This document shows positions 6,540 through 16,095 of a stretch of 64,000 nt of DNA, piece by piece. The translations under genes were made by a program, and so were the position numbers. The notes beneath the pieces were generated by a model. The model searched no databases and had not been told where the DNA came from. It saw only the letters and a list, made by a program, of their open reading frames with translations. The stretch spans positions 5,580,001-5,644,000 of the forward strand of contig NZ_CP027707.1 in NCBI RefSeq assembly GCF_003850345.1, written 5' to 3'. The DNA comes from Pseudomonas chlororaphis subsp. piscium (lineage in GTDB: Bacteria > Pseudomonadota > Gammaproteobacteria > Pseudomonadales > Pseudomonadaceae). Numbering within the stretch: position 1 is the stretch's first letter; each line of letters begins with the position of its first letter.

Positions 6540-7988
6540 TCAGCGCGCGCGAATCACGTGCTTGATCTCCTGGAATGCCTGCAACCCCCAAGGCCCCAGC
6601 TCGCGGCCGATGCTGCTCTGCTTGTAGCCGCCCCAGGCGGTCTGCGGGAAGATCACTTGCGGCGCGTTGATCCATACCAGCCCGGCCTGCAAGGCATTGG
6701 CGACCCGCTCGGCGTTGTCTAGATCCGCGCTGACCACACTGGCCACCAGGCCGAACTCGCTGTCGTTGGCCAGTGCGATGGCCTCGGCCTCGCTGGCGAA
6801 ACTGCGCACGCAGAGCACCGGGCCAAAGATCTCCTCACGCCACAGCGCACTGTCGAGGGGCACTTCGGTGAAGAGGGTCGGCCGTACAAAAAAACCACGT
6901 TCCCGGTCCGCTGGACGCCCACCACCGCATACCAGCTTGGCCCCGACACTCAGCCCGCGATCAATATGGCCCAGCACTCGCTGGTATTGCGCCTGGTTGA
7001 CCAGCGCGCCCATCTCCACGTCCGGATCGAAAGGGTCCGCCACTCGAATCGCCTCGGCCCGCGCCTTGAGGCGCAGCAGGAACTCGTCCGCTAGTTCGTC
7101 GGCCACCAGCACCCGGCTGGTGGCAGAGCACATCTGCCCGGCGTTGAAAAATCCGCCGCCACAGGCCAGTTCCACCGCCAGTTCGAGATCGGCATCCGCC
7201 AGCACCAGCAGCGAAGATTTGCCGCCCAGCTCCAGGCTCACGCCTTTGACCGTCTCCGCCGCGCGCTGCATGACCTGGACCCCGACCGCATTGCTGCCGG
7301 TGAAGGAAATCTTCGCCACCCGCGGATCGGCCGCCAGCGGCGCGCCCACCGCCAGCCCGGTGCCGCAGACCAGGTTGAATACGCCCTTGGGCAAGCCGCT
7401 CTGGGCGATGATCGCCGCCAGTTCCAGTTCCGGCAGCGGGGTGACTTCCGAGGGCTTGAGCACCACGCTGCAACCGGCAGCCAGGGCCGGCGCGAGCTTC
7501 CAGGCGGTGGTGACCATCGGGAAGTTCCACGGCACGATCAGGCCGACCACGCCACAGGGCTCACGCCGCACACGGGCGCTGAAATCATCGCTGGGCAACG
7601 GCACGTCGCGGTCCTGGGCGGCGTCCAGGCCTTCGGCCAGCCCCGCGTAGTACTCGAAGGTGGCAATCACGTCATCGACGTCGATGGCCGCTTCGAATTG
7701 CGGCTTGCCGTTGTTGCTCGATTGCAGGTGCGTCAGGCGTTCACGGCGCTCGGCGACCCCGGCGGCGATCCGCCGCAACACCGCGCCACGCTCGGCACCG
7801 CTGGCCGCGGCCCAGTGCACGAGCCCGGCCTGGGCCGCGGTCACCGCCTGCTCGACGCTGTGCCGGTCGCCACCACCGACCAACGCCAGCAGCTCTTCGG
7901 TGGAGGGATTGATCACTGGCAGCAGCTCGCTGCCGGCACGCCACTGACCGTCGATGTAGAGGCCGTTCAACAGGTTTGCCTGGCTCAT
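6540..7988 (-). CDS. NAD(P)-dependent aldehyde dehydrogenase
   Basis: A 482-residue ALDH-superfamily enzyme oxidising an aldehyde to the acid. Key elements are present: PWNFP substrate/NAD motif, SFTGSNAVG cofactor site, general base in LELGGKSS, and nucleophile Cys in FNAGQMCSATSR. The start codon (MSQANLLNG) overlaps the stop of the upstream decarboxylase gene by four bases (ATGA), so the two are translationally coupled. By context the substrate is probably the aldehyde made by that decarboxylase, i.e. 4-guanidinobutyraldehyde if it is a true 2-ketoarginine decarboxylase. Substrate assignment is inference. Confidence 0.88.
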   Translation of the reverse strand: MSQANLLNGLYIDGQWRAGSELLPVINPSTEELLALVGGGDRHSVEQAVTAAQAGLVHWAAASGAERGAVLRRIAAGVAERRERLTHLQSSNNGKPQFEAAIDVDDVIATFEYYAGLAEGLDAAQDRDVPLPSDDFSARVRREPCGVVGLIVPWNFPMVTTAWKLAPALAAGCSVVLKPSEVTPLPELELAAIIAQSGLPKGVFNLVCGTGLAVGAPLAADPRVAKISFTGSNAVGVQVMQRAAETVKGVSLELGGKSSLLVLADADLELAVELACGGGFFNAGQMCSATSRVLVADELADEFLLRLKARAEAIRVADPFDPDVEMGALVNQAQYQRVLGHIDRGLSVGAKLVCGGGRPADRERGFFVRPTLFTEVPLDSALWREEIFGPVLCVRSFASEAEAIALANDSEFGLVASVVSADLDNAERVANALQAGLVWINAPQVIFPQTAWGGYKQSSIGRELGPWGLQAFQEIKHVIRAR

Positions 7989-9622
7989 GCTTGCACCGCC
8001 CGCATCCAGCCGGCCTGGTCGATTTCGATCAGGGTCGGGCCCTGGCGATCGCTGGCCGCGCGCAGCGCATCGCGCAATCCGTCGACGCTGTCGATGGCCT
8101 CGGCGGCGCAGCCCAGGGCCTTGGCCACGCCGATGAAGTCCGGCGTGTAGATGTCCACGCCCACCGGTTCGATGGCGCGGTTGACCATGTATTTCTTGAT
8201 TTCTTCGTAGCCCTGGTTGTTCCACAGCAGCACGATGATCGGCGTGCGCGCTTCCACCGCGCAGGCCAGTTCCGACAGGGTGAACTGCAGGCCGCCGTCG
8301 CCGATCAGGCACGCCACCGGGCCCCGGGCATTGCGCTCGGAAGCACCGCCCAGCCAGGCGCCGATGGCCGCCGGCAAGGCATAACCCAAGGTGCCGTAGC
8401 CGGTCGAGGAGTTGAACCAGCGGCGCGGACGCTCGGGGTTAAAGGTCAGGTTGCCGCTGTACACCGGCTGTGTGGAGTCGCCGACGATGACGATCTCCGA
8501 CAGCTCTTGCAGCACGGTTTCGAGGAACAGCGTCTGCGCCCGGGTCGGCGCGTCCCACTGCTGTTCCAGTGCGTTGCGCAGGGCAGCGGCACGGGCGGTG
8601 CCCCAGGCACTGTCGCGCTCGCTCAGCGGTTGCTTGCCCAACTCGGCCAGCAAGGCTTCGGTTGCGCTGTGGGAGTCGGCCACCAGCGCCACTTTCGGTG
8701 GATAGTTGCGCACGGTCTGGTCAGGGTCGATGTCGATGCGCAGCAGGGCGCCAGGAATCTCGAAGCCACCGGCGAAGGTCACGTCGTAATCGGTTTCGGC
8801 CAGTTCGGTGCCGATGGCCAGGACCACGTCGGCATCGGCCACCAGGGCGCGGGTCGCCACCAGCGACTGGGTCGAGCCGATCAGCAGCGGGTGCCGCGAC
8901 GGCAGCATGCCCTTGGCATTGATGGTCAAGGCCACCGGTGCCTGGAGCAATTCGGCGAGGCGGGTCAGGGACGCGGCAGCATCGATCGCACCGCCACCGG
9001 CGAGGATCAGCGGACGCCTGGCGCCCGCCAGCAGTTGGCTCATCCGGGCAATCGCGGCGGGCGCGGCGCCGGCCCGGGCGATGCTCACCGGCTCGCTGTC
9101 GAGCAGGTCATCGGCCTCCTCCACCAGCACGTCGAGGGGGATCTCGATGTGCACCGGGCGCGGCCGACCGGCCTGGAACAGCGCGAAGGCGCGGGCCAGG
9201 ACGCCCGGCAGTTCCGCTGCGGACATCAGGGTATGGGAGAACGCCGCCACGCCGCCCACCAGGGCGCCCTGGTTCGGCAGCTCATGCAACTTGCCGCGGC
9301 CGCCGCCGAGCTGGCTGCGCGACTGCACGCTGGAGATCACCAGCATCGGAATCGAGTCGGCATAGGCCTGGCCCATGGCGGTGGTGATGTTGGTCATCCC
9401 GGGGCCAGTGATGATGAAACACACCCCCGGCTTGCCGCTGGTGCGGGCATAACCGTCGGCCATGAAACCGGCGCCCTGCTCGTGACGCGGCGTGACATGC
9501 CTGATGCGCGAACGGGCCAGGCCGCGATACAGCTCGACGGTGTGCACCCCCGGAATGCCGAAGACCTGCTCGACGCCATAACCTTCGAGTAACTTGACCA
9601 ACACTTCGCCGCACGTCGCCAT
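7985..9622 (-). CDS. aruI: Thiamine-diphosphate-dependent decarboxylase, probably 5-guanidino-2-oxopentanoate (2-ketoarginine) decarboxylase
   Basis: A 545-residue member of the acetolactate synthase-like ThDP family. The catalytic glutamate lies in TPRHEQGAGFMADGYAR (about residue 50). The ThDP/Mg motif is LIGDGGLQFT followed by NN in LLWNNQGYEEIK. Start chosen at MATCGEVLVKLL because AAGAAGGG lies six bases ahead. AruI of the arginine transaminase pathway is my best family match; coupling to an aldehyde dehydrogenase fits a ketoacid decarboxylase rather than an acetolactate synthase. No aruH-type transaminase is in the window. A divergent LysR gene is the probable regulator. Confidence 0.72.
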   Translation of the reverse strand: MATCGEVLVKLLEGYGVEQVFGIPGVHTVELYRGLARSRIRHVTPRHEQGAGFMADGYARTSGKPGVCFIITGPGMTNITTAMGQAYADSIPMLVISSVQSRSQLGGGRGKLHELPNQGALVGGVAAFSHTLMSAAELPGVLARAFALFQAGRPRPVHIEIPLDVLVEEADDLLDSEPVSIARAGAAPAAIARMSQLLAGARRPLILAGGGAIDAAASLTRLAELLQAPVALTINAKGMLPSRHPLLIGSTQSLVATRALVADADVVLAIGTELAETDYDVTFAGGFEIPGALLRIDIDPDQTVRNYPPKVALVADSHSATEALLAELGKQPLSERDSAWGTARAAALRNALEQQWDAPTRAQTLFLETVLQELSEIVIVGDSTQPVYSGNLTFNPERPRRWFNSSTGYGTLGYALPAAIGAWLGGASERNARGPVACLIGDGGLQFTLSELACAVEARTPIIVLLWNNQGYEEIKKYMVNRAIEPVGVDIYTPDFIGVAKALGCAAEAIDSVDGLRDALRAASDRQGPTLIEIDQAGWMRAVQA

Positions 9623-9775
9623 GTCTTGCCCTTCTTGTTCGCTTGAGACGGTGTGCCTGGCTGGCCGCTGCATGGCCAGGCACGGGGAAGGCGTCATTGG
9701 AACGGGCCACGTGTAGCGGGAACAATGGATAAAAAGTCATACTAGCCATGTCCTCACGTCATGCCTTGGCCCTTT

Positions 9776-10657
9776 ATGAAACGCCTCCCGCCCTTGCCTG
9801 CGCTGCACACCTTTCTGATCACCGCACGCTGCTGCAACTTCACCCACGCGGCCGAGCAGCTGCATATCACCCAGGGCGCGGTGAGCCGGCAGATCGCCGG
9901 CCTGGAGAGCCACCTGGGTTATGCCTTGTTCCAGCGCCAGGCCCGCGGCCTGAGCCTGACGGCCGAAGGACGGGAATGGTTGCCACGGGTGGAACAGGTG
10001 TTCGGCCTGATCAGCGAGGGGGTGGAACAGGTCGGGGTGAACCGCGACACCCTGCAACTCAAGGCGTCCACCTGCGTGATGCGCTGGTTGTTGCCGCGCC
10101 TGATGCAGTGGCAGAAAGAGCGGCCGGACGTGCCTGTGCGGCTGACCACCACGGTGCAGCACGGGGTCGACTTCAACCGCGAACACTTCGACGCCGCGGT
10201 GATTTACGGCGCCCCGCCCCCCTCCACCCTCGGGGCCTATCACCTGTTCGACGAACAGCTGACGCCGGTGTGCTCACGGGCATTGCTCGAAGGGGCGATA
10301 GCGCTGAAGACCCCGGCCGACCTGCAGCAACACATGCTGCTGCATCCGACCCTGGATACCCATGACTGGAAGACCTGGCTGAAAGCCTCGGGGACGGTGC
10401 TGAATAACATCGGCAAGGGCCAGCATTTCGAAACCCTGGACCTGGCGATGTCGGTTGCGGCCCAAGGCACGGGCGTGGCCATTGGCGACTGGGCATTGAT
10501 CGGCGAAGACCTGAGCGCCGGGCGGCTGGTCATGCCATTTGCATTGAAGGTGCGCACCGGCCTGGGTTACTACCTGGTCCACCCCGATCGCTCAGCGCCA
10601 TCGCCGCAGTTGCGGGCGTTGCTGGACTGGCTGGTGGAACAGGCCCGGACCAGATAG
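9776..10657 (+). CDS. LysR-family regulator, GcvA-like
   Basis: ~293 residues. The winged HTH is at the N-terminus (ALHTFLITARCCNFTHAAEQLHITQGAVSRQIAGLE region), followed by the periplasmic-binding-protein-like effector domain. Typical GcvA-group sequence is seen in RQARGLSLTAEGREWL and in the CVMRWLLPRL strand. I prefer the ATG at 9776 (MKRLPPLPALHTF) over the one five codons upstream, because it places the HTH at the normal distance. It is divergent from the ThDP decarboxylase/ALDH pair, which it probably controls. Confidence 0.85.
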   Translation: MKRLPPLPALHTFLITARCCNFTHAAEQLHITQGAVSRQIAGLESHLGYALFQRQARGLSLTAEGREWLPRVEQVFGLISEGVEQVGVNRDTLQLKASTCVMRWLLPRLMQWQKERPDVPVRLTTTVQHGVDFNREHFDAAVIYGAPPPSTLGAYHLFDEQLTPVCSRALLEGAIALKTPADLQQHMLLHPTLDTHDWKTWLKASGTVLNNIGKGQHFETLDLAMSVAAQGTGVAIGDWALIGEDLSAGRLVMPFALKVRTGLGYYLVHPDRSAPSPQLRALLDWLVEQARTR

Positions 10658-10672
10658 CCCTAAAACCGATGT

Positions 10673-10801
10673 AGCCCTGTAGCCGCTGGCGCAGCCTGCG
10701 ATCGGCTGCGCAGCAGTCGCAAAACCAGACACCACGTACAACCTGTTGTCTGGATTACGACCGCTTCGCGCTCGTTCGCAGCCTGCGGCAGCGGCTACAG
10801 G
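10673..10801. repeat. Pair of inverted 'gtagccgctg..gcagc' intergenic repeats
   Basis: Sequences of the form tgtagccgctggcgcagcctgcgatc and, inverted ~90 bases later, cgcagcctgcggcagcggctaca flank an inner stretch. A related element is at 27353-27423. This is the second repeat family in the window, a Pseudomonas intergenic palindrome of no known coding function. Confidence 0.65.
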
Positions 10802-10814
10802 GTGAGGGGGAGCC

Positions 10815-11429
10815 TCAGTAACCGACAGTGAAACGCTGGCGGGAGTGCTTCGGTGTTTCCAGCTCATCGATCATGGCGATGGCGAAGTCGGCGAAGGTGA
10901 TCCAGCTCTTGCCTTCGGCGCTCACCAGCAGATGGTCCTGGCCCAGGCGGAACTGCCCGCGGCGTTCGCCTTCGACGAATTCCGCCGATGGCGACAGGAA
11001 GGTCCAGTCCAGCTCTTTCTCCTGGCGCAGGGTATCGAGGAACACACTGCCGGCACTGGCTTCAGCCTTGTACTCATCCGGAAAACCGGCGGCGTCGATC
11101 ACCCGACTGCCGTCGGGCAACAGCAACGAACCGGCACCGCCCACCACCAGCAGGCGTTTGACGCCGGCCTGTTTCACCGGGTCGATCACGGCCTTGGGCG
11201 CGATGGTGGAAAAGTGCGCCGCGCTGATCACCGCATCGTGACCGGCGACCGCTGCCTGCAACGCCGCGCCGTCCAGCACGTCGACCGCCTTGCTCACCAC
11301 ACCGGCGCGGTTGCCGATTTTCGCCGGGTTACGGGCAATCGCGGTGACGCTGTGACCACGACGCAGGGCTTCTTCCAGCAGTTGGCTACCGGCACGACCG
11401 GTGGCACCAATGATTGCGATCTTGCTCAT
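10815..11429 (-). CDS. NAD(P)-binding oxidoreductase, NmrA/YwnB-like
   Basis: 204 residues of the atypical short-chain dehydrogenase class. The Rossmann nucleotide motif IGATGRAGSQLLEEAL starts at residue ~6, then GHSVTAIARNPAK gives the NADP-type arginine region, with LLVVGGAGSLL mid-protein and WTFLSPSAEF near the C-terminal end. It lacks the YxxxK catalytic pair. These proteins act as NADPH-dependent reductases or redox sensors; the substrate is unknown. GGAG seven bases ahead supports the ATG. It lies downstream of the MBL-fold gene on the same strand, with a strong hairpin between them. Confidence 0.82.
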   Translation of the reverse strand: MSKIAIIGATGRAGSQLLEEALRRGHSVTAIARNPAKIGNRAGVVSKAVDVLDGAALQAAVAGHDAVISAAHFSTIAPKAVIDPVKQAGVKRLLVVGGAGSLLLPDGSRVIDAAGFPDEYKAEASAGSVFLDTLRQEKELDWTFLSPSAEFVEGERRGQFRLGQDHLLVSAEGKSWITFADFAIAMIDELETPKHSRQRFTVGY

Positions 11430-11471
11430 GACAGTTCTCCAGTTCCGATAAGTGAGACAAAGCCTTACAGG

Positions 11472-11502
11472 GACTGCCCCCGCGCCAGGCGCGGGGGCAG
11501 TC
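11472..11502. terminator. Very strong GC hairpin between the MBL-fold gene and the oxidoreductase
   Basis: 15-base perfect inverted arms (11472-11486 and 11488-11502) around one central base. There is no clear T-run, so it could be a terminator, an mRNA-stabilising stem or a repeat remnant. Confidence 0.5.
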
Positions 11503-11505
11503 GAA

Positions 11506-12390
11506 TCACCACTTCATTTCGCCCTTGGCGACCTTGGCGCTCAGCTCCAGGGAGCTGTCTTCGCCCAGGTCCGGGTAACGCTTTTTCATCGCCGCGATCA
11601 GTTCGGCGGAATCCTTGGCCTTGGCGGTTTCTTCATCGAAGGCCTTGATGTAGTCGGCGGTGAAATGCACGGGAGCCAGGGAGCGGACGCTTTCGCCCAG
11701 GTAATGGCCCGGTACCACGGTCTGGGGTTTCAGCGCGGCGATGGTGTCCAGGGTGGTTAGCCAGTCCTTGTGGGATTGCGCGGTCTGGGTATCGGCCATC
11801 CATACATGGATGTTTTCCGCCACCACCACGCCACCGACGACCGCCTTGATCGACGGGATCCAGACGAAGGTGCGGTCAGGCTGCTTGCCGTCCAGGCCGA
11901 TGATGTCCAGCTTCTGCCCTTCCAGGGTCAGGCTGTGGCCCTTGAGCACGCCCGGCACAATGGTCTTGGCCGGTACGTCGGCGCCCATTTTCGGGCCCCA
12001 GAACGCGAGCTTGCCGTCGACCGTGGCCTTGATGTGCTCGACAGTCGGCTGCGACGCCACGACCTTGGCCTTGGGGAAAGCCTGGGTGATGGTGTCCAGG
12101 CCGAAGTAGTAGTCCGGGTCACCGTGGCTGATGTAGATGGTGGTCAGTTGCTTGCCGCTGGCGCGGATCTTTTCCACCAGTTGCTCGGCCTGGGATTTGC
12201 CGAACTGCGCGTCCACCAGGATCGCTTCCTTCTTGCCGCTGACCAGCACCGAAGTCACCGGGAAGATCGCCGCGGTGCCCGGGTTGTACACATCCAGCTT
12301 CAGGGCCGGCTCGACGGCGGCGGCATGGGCGGCGAAACCCAGGGTGGCGGTCGCCAGCAGCAGGCGCTTGAGTGAGGTGAATCCGATCAT
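11506..12390 (-). CDS. Exported MBL-fold metallo-hydrolase-like protein with altered metal motif
   Basis: 294 residues from the ATG preceded by GGAG (MIGFTSLKRLLL). The first ~25 residues are a Sec signal peptide ending AHAAA. The mature part has a metallo-beta-lactamase fold: SVLVSGKKEAILVDAQFG, then YISHGDPDYYFG at the position of HxHxDH, and VVPGHYLG for the later metal histidine. In the first motif the second His is Asp and the last His is Tyr, so metal binding is altered or the protein acts differently. It is divergent from a LysR gene, its likely regulator. Confidence 0.82.
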   Translation of the reverse strand: MIGFTSLKRLLLATATLGFAAHAAAVEPALKLDVYNPGTAAIFPVTSVLVSGKKEAILVDAQFGKSQAEQLVEKIRASGKQLTTIYISHGDPDYYFGLDTITQAFPKAKVVASQPTVEHIKATVDGKLAFWGPKMGADVPAKTIVPGVLKGHSLTLEGQKLDIIGLDGKQPDRTFVWIPSIKAVVGGVVVAENIHVWMADTQTAQSHKDWLTTLDTIAALKPQTVVPGHYLGESVRSLAPVHFTADYIKAFDEETAKAKDSAELIAAMKKRYPDLGEDSSLELSAKVAKGEMKW

Positions 12391-12520
12391 ATGCAGCTCC
12401 GATGGTCTGTCGGCCGTAAGTGGCCATGGGTAGGTGGCGATGGAGATGAAGCTTAGTTGCCGCACTCGTTACAAAAAATGCGATGCTTGGACATAGTTTG
12501 TTTCTGAAAGCGGGCAAATC

Positions 12521-13426
12521 ATGGATCGTCTTCAAGCAATGCGCGTCTTCGTCACCGTAGTCGACCTTGGCAGCCAGTCGGCCGCCGCCGACCATCTGGA
12601 CCTCTCGCGGCCGGTGGTTTCGCGTTATCTCGCGGAGCTGGAGGACTGGGTCGGCGCCCGGCTGATGCACCGCACCACCCGCAAGCTGAGCCTGACCGCG
12701 GCGGGCTCCGAGATCCTGCCCCGCTGCCGGCAGATGCTCGAGTTGTCGACGGACATGCAGGCCGCCGTCAGCGAACCCGACGATGCGCCCCGCGGTTTGC
12801 TGCGCATCAGTGTCAGCACCTCGTTCGGCCAGGCTCAGCTGGCGGATGCCATGGCCACCTACGTCAAGCGTTACCCCGGCGTCAGCATCGACCTGCAGAT
12901 GCTCGACCGCACGGTGAACCTGGTGGACGAACGCATCGACCTGGCGATCCGCACCAGCAACGACCTGGACCCGAACCTGATCGCCCGGCGGCTGACGGTA
13001 TGCCGCTCGGTGATCTGCGCCTCCCCGGCCTACCTGCGTGAGCACCCGGCACCACAGCGGGTCGAGGAGCTCAGCCAGCACAACTGCCTGACCCACTCCT
13101 ATTTCGGCAAGAGCCTGTGGCATTTCGAACAGGACGGCGAACAGGTTTCGGTACCGGTGCAGGGCAATATCAGCGCCAACGAAGCCAGCACCCTGTTGCG
13201 CGCGACCATGGCCGGGGCCGGCGTGGCGATGCTGCCCAGCTACCAGGCCGGCGTGCATATCCACAGCGGCGAACTGGTGCGCCTGCTGCCCCATGCCGAA
13301 CCCCGGCAAATGAACATGTACGCGGTCTACGCCTCGCGCAAACACATGCCGGCGGCCCTGCGCAGCATGCTGGATTTCCTGGTGCTGCGTTTCCCCGAAG
13401 AACCGGAGTGGGACAAGGGGCTGTAA
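12521..13426 (+). CDS. LysR-family transcriptional regulator
   Basis: 301 residues. The N-terminal winged HTH (MDRLQAMRVFVTVVDLGSQSAAADHL through SRPVVSRYLAELED) is followed by RTTRKLSLTAAG and an effector-binding domain (GLLRISVSTSFGQAQLADAM...). This is the CrgA/AaeR subgroup style. It is divergent from the exported MBL-fold gene across a 130-base gap, which should hold the LysR binding site controlling both. Confidence 0.88.
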   Translation: MDRLQAMRVFVTVVDLGSQSAAADHLDLSRPVVSRYLAELEDWVGARLMHRTTRKLSLTAAGSEILPRCRQMLELSTDMQAAVSEPDDAPRGLLRISVSTSFGQAQLADAMATYVKRYPGVSIDLQMLDRTVNLVDERIDLAIRTSNDLDPNLIARRLTVCRSVICASPAYLREHPAPQRVEELSQHNCLTHSYFGKSLWHFEQDGEQVSVPVQGNISANEASTLLRATMAGAGVAMLPSYQAGVHIHSGELVRLLPHAEPRQMNMYAVYASRKHMPAALRSMLDFLVLRFPEEPEWDKGL

Positions 13427-13564
13427 AACCCGATAAGACCGCTGAATACCGCGTCAACACCCTGCCCGCGACCTGGCAAGCGGCCATGTCTGCCCCATGT
13501 GGCTGATCTATGCTGATAACAGTACCCCCACACGCGCAGGGGTATTCGTTCAGAGGTGTTTGCC

Positions 13565-13741
13565 ATGAACATCAAAACAAGAAGATACCTGGCCATTTTC
13601 GTCACCTGCACCGCGACCCTGGTGCTGTATGGAACAGCGGCCTATCGCGTCGAGCAGGCCCGGCAACAGCCACATGTCTTCGCCAGTTGCAACATTGATC
13701 AGTGCATCCCGCACAACGCGACCCTCAACTCCTTGAAATGA
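13565..13741 (+). CDS. Small single-pass membrane protein
   Basis: 58 residues. A basic N-terminus (MNIKTRRYL) is followed by one hydrophobic segment (~residues 9-25, AIFVTCTATLVLYGTAA), then a short polar tail with two Cys (ASCNIDQCIPHN). The ATG with agaggtg upstream is preferred over an ATG three codons earlier. No named family is recognised. It stands between two regulators and appears to be its own transcription unit. Confidence 0.6.
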   Translation: MNIKTRRYLAIFVTCTATLVLYGTAAYRVEQARQQPHVFASCNIDQCIPHNATLNSLK

Positions 13742-13756
13742 TGCAGGCGCGCGGCG

Positions 13757-14647
13757 TCACTGTTCGTGATCGCTCTTCAAGCGGTCGCGGAAGGCCTTGG
13801 GCGAGATCCCGACGCGGCGGCGGAACAGCCGGGTGAAGTTGGTGGGATCGGAAAACCCCAGGGTGTCGGAAATCTCGTAGATGGTCATGCTGGTGTAGGT
13901 CAGCAGGCGCTTGGCCTCCAGCAGCTGGCGTTCATGCATGATCTGCAGGGCCGGCTGGCCCGCCAGTTCACGGCAGGTGCCATTGAGGTGGGAAACGGAG
14001 ATCCCCAGCTTGTGCGCCAGGTCCTCGACCTTCACATGCTCGCGATAGTGGGTTTCCACCAACTGGATATAGCCATTGAAATACTCCCGCGCCCGCTGCG
14101 GTCGCTGGCTGGCGCTGCGGCGCCGGATCGCCTGGCGGCTGACCCACACCATGATCACGCTGACCAGCGAGTGCATGAGCATTTCCCGCGCCGGCTCACG
14201 CCCCAGGTACTCGTTCTGCAACGCGGCGAACAGGCTGTTCAGGTAGTCGCCGTCGGCGCCCGCCGGGTAGCTCTCGGCCACGGCCAGGGCATTCACCGAG
14301 TGCCCCAGCTGGGCTTGCAGATGGGCCATCAAGGGCGCGGCCAGGGTCACCACATAACCGTCGATGTCCTCGGAAAAACGAAAGCCATGCACCGACAGGG
14401 CCGGCAGGATCTGTAGTGCCGACTCCCCCAGCAGCGTGCGCTGGCCTTCGATCTCAAGCTCGGCCTGCCCGCGATGCACGAACAGCAACTGACAGAGATC
14501 GGCATGCCGATGCGGCTTGATTTCCCAATGGTGCTCGCGGCTGCGCTTGGAAATGGTTTCGCAGTGCAGCAGGTCCGGTGTCGGCCAATCCAGGCTTTCC
14601 CCATAGAGTTTGAACACCGGAATTGAAGGCAAGGCAGGCTTATTCAT
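13757..14647 (-). CDS. pobR: AraC-family activator of 4-hydroxybenzoate degradation
   Basis: 296 residues. An N-terminal cupin sensing domain (HHWEIKPHRHADLCQLLFVHRG, ~residues 39-60) precedes a C-terminal AraC double HTH (VEDLAHKLGISVSHLNGTCRELAG and IYEISDTLGFSDPTNFTRLFRRR). The gene is divergent from pobA across a 177-base gap. That is the standard arrangement in which PobR binds 4-hydroxybenzoate and activates pobA. Length and layout match Pseudomonas PobR (AraC type, unlike the IclR-type PobR of Acinetobacter). Confidence 0.9.
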   Translation of the reverse strand: MNKPALPSIPVFKLYGESLDWPTPDLLHCETISKRSREHHWEIKPHRHADLCQLLFVHRGQAELEIEGQRTLLGESALQILPALSVHGFRFSEDIDGYVVTLAAPLMAHLQAQLGHSVNALAVAESYPAGADGDYLNSLFAALQNEYLGREPAREMLMHSLVSVIMVWVSRQAIRRRSASQRPQRAREYFNGYIQLVETHYREHVKVEDLAHKLGISVSHLNGTCRELAGQPALQIMHERQLLEAKRLLTYTSMTIYEISDTLGFSDPTNFTRLFRRRVGISPKAFRDRLKSDHEQ

Positions 14648-14803
14648 AACTGCAATCCAGGCCTCTGGGTGACGGGCGATAATCGCACCGATTGGTGAAA
14701 TGAACAGGTATCGGCTCAGTTTTCACCTTCAACTGACAGCATCACAAGTGAAAAATGCAGGCACTCGAAACATAAAAATCACTCAGCGAACCTGTTCGCG
14801 TGA

Positions 14804-16018
<1,215 letters not shown>

Positions 16019-16095
16019 GGGCCTATCGAGTACACTAGCGGGCATTCCCGCTCGCCTTGCACCCTGCGGGTCAATCACTGCCCGCAGGTTCTTCC

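Noticed and set aside
14753..14770. ColR box in the pobR-pobA gap (gtgaaaaatgcaggca)
   Set aside because: Only the TTTTTCAC half matches; the conserved A at the fourth position is missing.
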